DNA of 64,000 bases, from assembly GCA_025504975.1 (NCBI GenBank), contig JANUWI010000005.1:1798001-1862000 (forward strand). The letters run 5' to 3'. Under the pieces are notes generated by a model. It saw only the letters and a list, made by a program, of their open reading frames with translations, had not been told where the DNA came from and made no database searches. Shown here piece by piece: positions 56,867 through 64,000 of this stretch (its first letter is position 1; every line of letters starts with the position of its first letter). This DNA is from Plenodomus lindquistii (lineage: Eukaryota; Ascomycota; Dothideomycetes; Pleosporales; Leptosphaeriaceae). A program made the translations under genes and the position numbers.

Positions 56867-57928
56867 CTAGCGGTAAGAGCGTTCGTAGTCACCCTCGTAC
56901 GAGCGTCCTCCACCGCCGTACGCCTCACGGGGAGGAGGGGCATCGCCGTAACCACCGGCACCAGCAGCTGGGGGAGGGGGACGGTCGTAGTAGCCGCCAC
57001 CGCCGCCGCGACGGTCATCACGCCCGCCATCACGACCACCATCACGGCCACCATCGCGTCCGCCATCACGCCCGCCATCCCTGCCACCGTAGCTGCGGTC
57101 TGAAGCATATCGGTCGACACCTCGTGGTCCATAGTCATCGCGACGGCCGCCGCCGTAGCCACGGTCGTCGTAGCGAGAGCCGCGCGAGCCATAATCGTCG
57201 CGTCGGCCGTAGCCACCGCCGCCGCGGCGGTCATCATAGCGGTCGCCGTAGCGAGGACCACCGCCCCTGCCGCCTCCACGTCCTCCAAATTCTGTCGATG
57301 ATGTCAGTTTGTCATTAGTGAAGGGCTAGGAGGCAAGCTTACCACGCTTGGGCGGGCCGTAGTACTTGCCCGGGGTCGGGGTACGGGGGCGCGCACGACG
57401 TGCCTTCTCGATGCTCAATGTCCTGCCCTGGTGGACTTCGCCTTGTAGACCCTCCTTGGCCGCGTCAGCCTGGTCAGAGGTGACCATCTTGACGAAGCCG
57501 AAGCCGCGAGACTCCTTGGTGTGAGGGTCGCGCATAATGTTGCACTGCTCAACTTCGCCATACTTCTCAAAGAGACGCGTGACTTCTTCCTCGGTGAGTG
57601 ACGGATGAATGCCAGTGACGAACAGGTTGGAGCCCGAGTTGCGGCTCTCGTCATCGTCATCCCTGCGCTCGGGCGGCGGGCCACTGGGCTCATCAGCAGG
57701 GCATCTCGCCATCAACAGCAAAGGCTAACGTACCGGCTGTCGCGGTTGTTGGGCGAGGCACTGCGGGCGCGCGCGTTGTCAGTGTCGCGACGCTCGCCGC
57801 GCGGAGACCTGCTGCGGTCGCGCTCATAGCCGCGAGGCTCGTCTACAGCTCCAGTCAGCAGGCGCTCAGGGGATACACGGGCAGGGCAACACACCGTCGT
57901 AGCCGCGAGGTTCGTTTTCGTACTCCAT
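56867..57928 (-). CDS. Transformer-2-like RNA-binding protein (RRM, Gly/Arg-rich tail)
   Basis: Exons complement(57928..57895, 57842..57734, 57683..57343, 57291..56867), 302 aa; introns 50-52 bp. The N-terminus is Arg/Ser/Glu-rich (SRSPRGER, RARSASP). The RRM begins at NLFVTGI (RNP2) and has RGFGFVKM (RNP1), then ARRARPRTPTPGKYYGPP, a linker characteristic of Tra2. The tail is Arg/Gly/Tyr/Asp-rich with about five tandem GRDG repeats (57010-57080) and a Pro/Gly end. Tra2-like proteins bind GAA-rich exonic enhancers to control splicing; in fungi the role is less well known. The start at 57928 has a CCATGG context. Confidence 0.88.
57010..57080 (-). repeat. Tandem 12-bp repeat coding GRDG
   Basis: Four to five imperfect copies of a unit reading Gly-Arg-Asp-Gly in the tail of the RRM protein; in-frame expansion or loss is possible. 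Confidence 0.7.
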
Positions 57929-58675
57929 GGTGATGATGTCGTGGTGGGTCGGGGGAGGAGATGGTAGGCTGCTTGGGTGAGGTGTTGTTTGCTAAAGTTT
58001 TGTCTGGGCCTGTAAGGTTGATCTACGGTAGCGTTGCGCTAGGACCACCCGCAGCTGAGGGTGCTGCAAGCAAGTGGAGTATGTAGGCGGGACAACGACT
58101 CGGCCGGCAAACGTAAAGTCGAGGTGAGCGAAGAAGCGCAGAATGCAGCTGGCAGTGTTGATGCAGAAATCACGTCGTCATGTAGTGGGTGGAGAAAGAA
58201 ACAGGCAGCCGCGAACAAAGCCAGGTAAAAGTGAGGCAGGTAGGGGCTGGCAGGGCACACGCCCTGTTGCCCTGTCTCAGCAGCTCAACGTGCGCGGGCT
58301 TGACTAGCCGGCAGCCGTTTGGCCCAGGAGGCTCGACGCACAATTATATATGCAGTGCATTGCTGAAAGCATGCAGTGAGAACTCATCGTCTTCATTCGG
58401 ACTACTGCGTACGCTGGCCCAACCAAACCAATCTTCTGCTTCAGACCAGACAAAACAACCACCAGTTACTCCTCACTGTGTAATATGCTCCTGGAGCATC
58501 CCTGTCCAAAATGGTATCGTATCGTGCGCCTCCCTCGCGGAATTGCGAATGCTCCAAAGCGCCGTCAAGTCCCTAGTCGCAACGTTTTGATATGGTACAA
58601 ATGCCAATAGTAAAACACGCATCATCAAAAAGACAACCTCACCAATGTTCAAAACACAGCCCAAAACATCAACAT
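57929..58675. other. Intergenic, no gene seen
   Basis: Promoter of the RRM gene and 3' flank of nto1, both on the minus strand. ORFs up to 133 codons (58189-58590 plus) have no features. Confidence 0.6.
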
Positions 58676-61600
58676 CTACCAGCCTCTCGATCGCTTCTGC
58701 TTCTTCCGTGCTTTGCGTATCTCTCCGACGTTGGCTCCAGGTGCATCTGCTGGGCGGACCGGATCGGAATCTGCAAGACCATCCAACTCGTCATCGTCAA
58801 GTTCGCTTAGCTCCTCGCTCATATCGCGCAGCACCTTCCTGCCTGTATACCGCTCATCATACACCTCAGTACCGGTGATGTCGAAATTCTCAAGATACCA
58901 GGGCACTCCACCGTTGCCAGATGGATTGAGCAGATTCTTCTCAGATCGTGGCGGCGTCAAAGGCTCTGAGCGTCCATTCGCTTCCGTGTCATCGACATCC
59001 ATAGCGTCATCCCGCGGGACAATGTGAGACGCATGCAGGCTGTCTTGCCCCAGTTGCGCTGCGATAGCTGCCTCATCTGCCGCATCATCATGTGCATGTT
59101 GGGCGTCTGCAGCGTTTTCATCCGGGGTTGGCGCAAGCTGGACTTCGTCGGGCTTCTCAGCTATGAGTGCAGCTTCCTCTCCATCCACTGCATCTTCCAT
59201 GGCCTGTTCCACGGTGACTTCGTTGGGTTCTGTAGTCTGTCGTACACTTTCTTCGTGTGATAGTACGCTAGATCTGCGCTGAAGATTCTCCCCAAGAAGT
59301 GTTTCAAGGTCGGGCAGCTTTTCGTATGGACGACCAGCCAACGCAGCCTCCTTGTGCATGGCCTCCTCCATGAGGCCGGTCAGTCCTTTGGTGATGCGCT
59401 TGACAAGCTTCTTCAACTCTTTCTGCTCTGGGGTCAAATTGCTATGCGCGATCTTGCTGACTGGGTCATCAGCCGCCCCTACAATCGCAACAGGAGCCGA
59501 TCCAAGTTCGGTGACGAGGACAGACGCAATGTCCTGATGGAAGGCTTGAACAGAAGAGTAGTACTTTTCATCAAGCTTGCTCTGCAGATTTTGGAACCCT
59601 TCGGCAAATACACCTTTGCTGTCCCACCTAACTTTCGTCAGTTTAAATCAAGCTAGTTCAACGTGGACTACTCACTTGACAGCCTGATCTAGGATCGGCT
59701 GCAGTAATTTGGGAATCGGAAAGTAAATGCAATCGACAATGTCTTGCAAAAGCTTGACGTCTTCGAGTTTCTTTGCTTCTCGTTGCTTGACCAGCTCGCA
59801 AAGCGTCTGAATTTGCTCCATGTCACCTTCAAGACGCTCTGCAAATTCAATACGGCGGTGGAGTCGCGGTCGTCCTGCGGCTCCCATACCCGCAAAGTTA
59901 CGACGAGTAATCTCCATGGACGAAAACGCTTCCATCTGTAATTGGAGTCGCTTCAGCAAAGCAGCGCCACGGCGCGATTCTCTCTTCAACGTCCAATATT
60001 TGCAAACTTCTTGTACAAATTCTTTGCGTTTACTGACGTTGAATCTTTGCAAAGCGTTCTCGACATTATGATAGACAGCTTGTGGAACGACGGGCGCTCC
60101 AGATGGAAGTCTCCATGACTTGGACATTTGGCCACGCTTACGCTTAGTGCCCGTGGCACCCTCGTCATCTTCTTGTTCAATTGATGGCATTGCATGTGAT
60201 GAGCCAATCGAAAGGGCGAATGCCTGACTGTCAGGCCATGGAACGTTGCGCATGGTGTGACGATAGAAAGCTTTGGTGTCTGCAATAGCACTTTCCACGT
60301 CATATTCCCGTCTCCAGTCAGAAGGCGTGTGTCGGTCGCAATACGCCTTCAAGACGGTGCCATCTTGCGCATTAGTGGATTGCGAGGACTTCATGCGTAA
60401 ACATAGTCTTGCTTTCCGTGCGCACGTTACGTGGAACGCTTCGAAACAAGACTTATGGCCACACTGGATGCAGGCGCCCATTTTCTGTTTACAAATGTAG
60501 CAAGACTTTCGCTACGTTAGAGCTAGTATCAAGAAGCTGGAGTCAAGATGCTTACAAGTTTCCAGCGTGTCTTTGGGACCTTCTCGACGTCTTGCACAGG
60601 TTCTTGAAACGTTGCGTTACCAAGCGATACCTCAGGTATCCACATAGCGCAGAGTAAATGTGCCCATTTCATCGTTGTCGTCTGCTTGAAAGCCCCGTCT
60701 AGATTCGGACAGAAGATACAAGGCTAGATATTTTTATCAGCAACCATTCCATTGACATTTGGGGATGTGACCTACAGGCTGCTCGCTGATGGGCGTACCA
60801 CGTCCCACAAGTTGACATCTTCTGCATAGCCACTGTCCTTCGGGTATGAACGGTACCCCGTAGCACTCTTGGTGCACGGCTAGATCACAACCGTCGCAGA
60901 AGACTATTGCATTGGTATTTTCACAGTCGCCGTCGTCGCAGATGGCACACTTGGTGTCCTGCTCTTCACCTTGCCCGGCAGGCTCGCCATTGACCGCAGC
61001 AGCACTACTAGACCGCGGGCGATGTGTCTGTGGGGGCTTCGGATTGGGTTTGGGGATACCTATCTGAGGATCAGCTGTGTGGTAGTACGTTGTCGCAGAT
61101 TAGACTCACGCTTCTCCAACGCATGCCACTCCTTCTCAATCTGTGTGACTGTTGCCTCGAAAATCGCAGGTTTGATGCTCTGCAGGCTTTCCTTGTCTCT
61201 CTGATGGTTCAGCGCCTCCAGCCATGCATCATCTTGTTCATCCATGTCGTATTCGACGCGGCCTACTGCAATTGCGCCTGCAGAGCTCTCGTTCTCCGTT
61301 TGGAGCGTCATGTCGAGATCCTCCTCAATAGACCCCTCTGGTAGGCGTATCAAGCCATGCTCAGGCCTGAGGAAGACCTCGCTTTCCTGGTAGCCAATAT
61401 TTGCCATTGTCCGATCGACGTAATTCACCTTGACTCCTTCGCTCTCTTCGTGGGCTTTGAAGGTATCTACTCGGCGCACTGACGGCTTTGGGAGGTTCAG
61501 TTTTTCTCTCGGATTCATGGTCGGGAGAGGGTTGATACGCGGGCGTGGCGGTGACCCCAGTCCAGCCAGCATGGAATCTTTGTTTCGCGGCGGGCGTCCA

Positions 61601-62250
61601 GGACGGCGCTTGGGTGTAACGAGTGCGCCTGAGCCATTGACCGTATAGCCACCTTCCTCGTGCTGTTCGGCCAGATCAGCCTGTTGCGTGCGCAGGCCAT
61701 CAATCATGGCTGCAATGCCGTTGTCCACGGCATATTGGCCACTGGAGGAGCCGTTCAAAGGGGTGCTGGGCACGGAGTCGGCAGGGCTGATGCCGTCGAT
61801 CTGGTCTGCGGTGAAGATGGGGATGTCGGCGTCAATGTCCAGGTCCGGGTGGAACTCGTCCCAGCTGCGCTCCTCGCGCGGCTTGTAGCCATCGTGTTGC
61901 GCCACGGCAGCGGCGACGGCAGCGGCCGAGCTGGATCGCGGTCCAGCTGGCGGCCTTTCGCGTCGGGGGCGGGAGTAGGAGGGCGAGGGGGCTATGATGG
62001 GCAGCCCTTGTCGCTCGGCGTTGAGGCGTCCAACGCGGCCTCGAGGTCCAGTGTACGCGTAGCCGCCGGGCCCGGTTCCTCCTACAGGCGTCTCTTTGCC
62101 CTCGTCATCCACGTATCGTCCCCCACCGCCCGGTCCGCCGGGGATGTACTTGAGCTTCTGCTTGGGCGGGGCCGAGTCGGAAACGCGTCGTCGGGGCGGG
62201 CGTGCAGAGCTTCTCACGCGTGGTCGGGGCGTGTCGAATACAGGCGCCAT
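58676..62250 (-). CDS. nto1: NuA3 histone acetyltransferase subunit Nto1 (BRPF-like PHD protein)
   Basis: Exons complement(62250..61110, 61059..60776, 60723..60556, 60511..59676, 59627..58676), 1126 aa. The first 300 residues are disordered and basic, with RRPGRPPRN resembling an AT-hook. A conserved segment (VNYVDRTMANIGYQES..., then MDEQDDAWLEALN) is EPL-like and binds the catalytic subunit. PHD1 starts at KCAICDDGDCENTNAIVFCDGCDLAVHQECYG; the zinc knuckle and extended PHD2 follow (PCIFCPN...KWAHLLCAMW, SCYICKQK, GACIQCGHKSCFEAFHVTCAR). This PHD-Zn-PHD layout is that of Nto1 and mammalian BRPF; it recruits the Sas3 acetyltransferase to H3K4me/H3K36me chromatin. The bromodomain region is not obvious. 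An upstream in-frame ATG at 62505 exists, but MAPVF at 62250 has the better context. Confidence 0.9.
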
Positions 62251-62769
62251 GTAGGCGTCGCGGAATGTGTCCAAGAGGGCCAGCAAGGGTGAGGGAGCGT
62301 GTCTGCGTGTCGGCTTGGGCCTGGGGCTCACGGCAACGCGCCGGCAAGTGCACAGGCGGGCAGGGGCAGCTACCGCGCACGCGAATGCTCCGGGCGACAG
62401 AAGGGCAGCGTGTTCATCGATGGCTGAGCCGGCGGCGGACGGGGGACAGAATGCGCGTTGCGACACGATGCGGTTGCTGCTGCGAGGTTGCAGGCGGCCG
62501 ACCAATGCGGTCTAGCGCGCCAAGAGCACAGTGCACGCTAGCTCGCGGCTTCCCGTTCACTCTCCCCACTTTTGTTTGCACTAGTCCATCGCGCAGCCAT
62601 CAGCACGCTGCATGCACATGCCGACGCACAAACACCGCATTCGTCATCTACATTGCACGACTCTTTGGTTATGATTATCTGCCACTAACTTTGTCTTTGT
62701 ACATTTCATCATCACCAAGGCCGTCGCTGCCAAGGCAATATACCGGCGCAACCCCGTACTACTGTAAAC
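62251..62769. promoter_or_regulatory. Upstream region of nto1, downstream flank of P450
   Basis: About 520 bp. The plus strand is C-rich. It should hold the nto1 promoter and the P450 3' UTR. No TATA box recognised. Confidence 0.5.
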
Positions 62770-64000
62770 CTACTCTTCAAATTGTTTAAGCACATCCAGC
62801 GCACTCGTCAATTCCTTGCGGATTGTATCAACATGCTCCTGACTTCGAGGCCTTATATCTACCTTGAAAGGGTGCGGCGCGATAAGATTACCTTCCGAGT
62901 AGTCTTCGTCATCCAGTGGCATCGTTCGGCCTGTCTTAGCATCCATGGGCTCCGAGAATTCAAACGCCCATAATAACTTGCTGGCAATCCGCCACATGTT
63001 ACGTTCAGCCAAATGTATCCCAGGACAGATTCGCCGTCCACCACCGTACCCATAATGATCGCGACGGGCAAAGTCCGGGCTGCCGGCATAATCGTTGGCT
63101 AAGCGATCAAACCCAATATAGCGATCAGGGTCGAATTTCTCCGGATTCTTGTACATGGGATCGCCATGATGAAGTGCCCAGGTTGGGATGAACACAAGGG
63201 AGTCTTTTGGCAGTAGGAATCCCATGTACTCATCATCTGCCGAAATATCAGATCATGATCTAAGCTCCCTATCGATTCTCACATACCTTCTTTCAGTCGA
63301 TGTGCTATCGCATTCGGTGCACTATCGAACAAGATACGTCAGCCTCACATCCCTAGTCTCTGCGGCTCAATGCAATCACTTACACTGTCCTCCATCGCAT
63401 TCCTTCCTTCACAACGTAGTTCATGTATGGGATGTCTTTGAAATCGCTCCATACCGGACTGCGCTGTGTCCCACATACAGCATCAATTTCTTTTCTTGCT
63501 TTTTGTTGGACTTCGGGGTATTTTGCAAATGCCAGTATTAGTGTTTGGAGTTGGGATGCAGTCGTATCAGCTCCACCAGCAACAAATTCGAAGAGGGTCA
63601 TCGTAATCCCGTAGTCGCTAATTCCCGAGTTTTTCTTCTTCTCCAGATCATCGAAAATCTCATCTCCAACGCAGTTGCGCCTCTCGCCAGTGCTGCGGCG
63701 ATCCTCGAGTCTCTTTCGTGACACATCCCACACCTTCATAGCTTCTTGGGCCTTCTTTATCTTCTGGTTCCATGGAGCCAACCAATCAGGTATCCATTTC
63801 AGAAAGGGGAACTCGTCGAAGGGAGGCATAGCGCCAGGTTCGAATACAATGCTGAACTGTTGTAAAAGTGGTCAGCTACGGTAGGCAGGTGTTTGGTCAG
63901 CGAAATATTGGATAGCGTACCTCTTTCATCGATTCGTAAACACCCTATAATTCGAGTGAGTTTCAATAAATCGAACGTTGTGCTACGTGGCAGCTTACCT
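62770..64000 (-). CDS. Cytochrome P450 (3' part), start off window
   Basis: Visible exons complement(64000..63999, 63944..63921, 63856..63384, 63321..63287, 63236..62770); 332 complete residues in the last four. Two are micro-exons of 24 and 35 nt. The I-helix reads FEFVAGGADTTASQ, the ExxR is in KEGMRWRTV, and the heme loop is YGYGGGRRICPGIHLAE with the Cys ligand. Other clues are MYKNPEKFDPDRY and the C-terminal APHPFKVDIRPRS. This is a class II ER monooxygenase, probably oxidising a hydrophobic secondary metabolite or xenobiotic. The substrate cannot be told, and no cluster is visible in the part of the locus seen. The N-terminal anchor lies beyond 64000. Confidence 0.93.

Noticed and set aside
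56818..57288. 156-codon minus-strand ORF in another frame of the RRM tail
   Set aside because: Ala/Met/Thr low complexity is produced by reading the Gly/Arg repeat out of frame.
62202..62789. 195-codon plus-strand ORF
   Set aside because: Crosses the nto1 start and P450 3' end antisense; basic low-complexity translation.
1..64000. CRISPR array, rRNA operon, transposon or retroelement
   Set aside because: No spaced direct repeats, no terminal repeats, and no reverse transcriptase, transposase or integrase motif in any frame that I read.
62770..64000. P450 as part of a secondary-metabolite cluster
   Set aside because: Neighbours in the visible side are Nto1, an RRM protein and DUF3431; no backbone synthase is in the window. 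The other side is unseen.

Overview
The window is 64 kb of nuclear DNA from a filamentous ascomycete. The evidence is short introns (mostly 44-70 bp, GTAAGT/GTATGT donors, CTAAC-type branch points), about 50% GC, compact genes on both strands, and families restricted to or typical of Pezizomycotina: an RGS-LOV photoreceptor, a TOK-type K+ channel, DUF3431, a Cip1-like secreted protein and NTO1. The gene content fits Dothideomycetes, probably Pleosporales, but that is an inference from the families and not a database result. I rebuilt exon structures by reading splice sites. Every multi-exon model given as complete closes in frame.

Layout. 0-8 kb: a Ppz-type phosphatase (3' end off the window), an aldehyde dehydrogenase divergent from an N-terminal protein methyltransferase, and a probable Mediator subunit 8. 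9-15 kb: an F-box-like hypothetical protein, NatB catalytic subunit Naa20, a tiny spliced ORF, and an RGS-LOV blue-light receptor. 15-25 kb: a 2.6-kb gene-poor stretch, a Ccc2-type Cu+-ATPase, a membrane-anchored linalool dehydratase/isomerase-like protein, and cystinosin. 25-33 kb: an HSL-family esterase, a Vasa/Ded1-like DEAD-box helicase, a 1.9-kb gene-free stretch, and a hypothetical gene interrupted by an in-frame TAG. 33-42 kb: a TOK1-type K+ channel, a Pro-rich single-pass membrane protein, an Sso-type syntaxin, nicotinate phosphoribosyltransferase and a cytochrome b5-domain protein. 42-50 kb: two secreted-type ORFs that touch at an ATGA overlap, an F-box protein, a 79-aa membrane/coiled-coil protein and a Cip1-like secreted protein. 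50-64 kb: a nuclear-type hypothetical protein, a DUF3431 protein, a Tra2-like RRM protein, the NuA3 subunit Nto1, and the 3' part of a cytochrome P450.

Most genes are independent housekeeping, signalling or secretory functions. I see no biosynthetic gene cluster, transposon, CRISPR array or rRNA/tRNA gene. The observations most worth a second look are: the in-frame TAG with an open, protein-like continuation (32.06-32.19 kb), the ATGA stop/start overlap of two ORFs (44.98 kb), the >=100-residue C-terminal extension of the phosphatase (1-302), the fungal LDI-like enzyme (20.9-23.1 kb), the RGS-LOV receptor (12.5-15.2 kb), and a spliced 32-codon ORF (12.22-12.37 kb).
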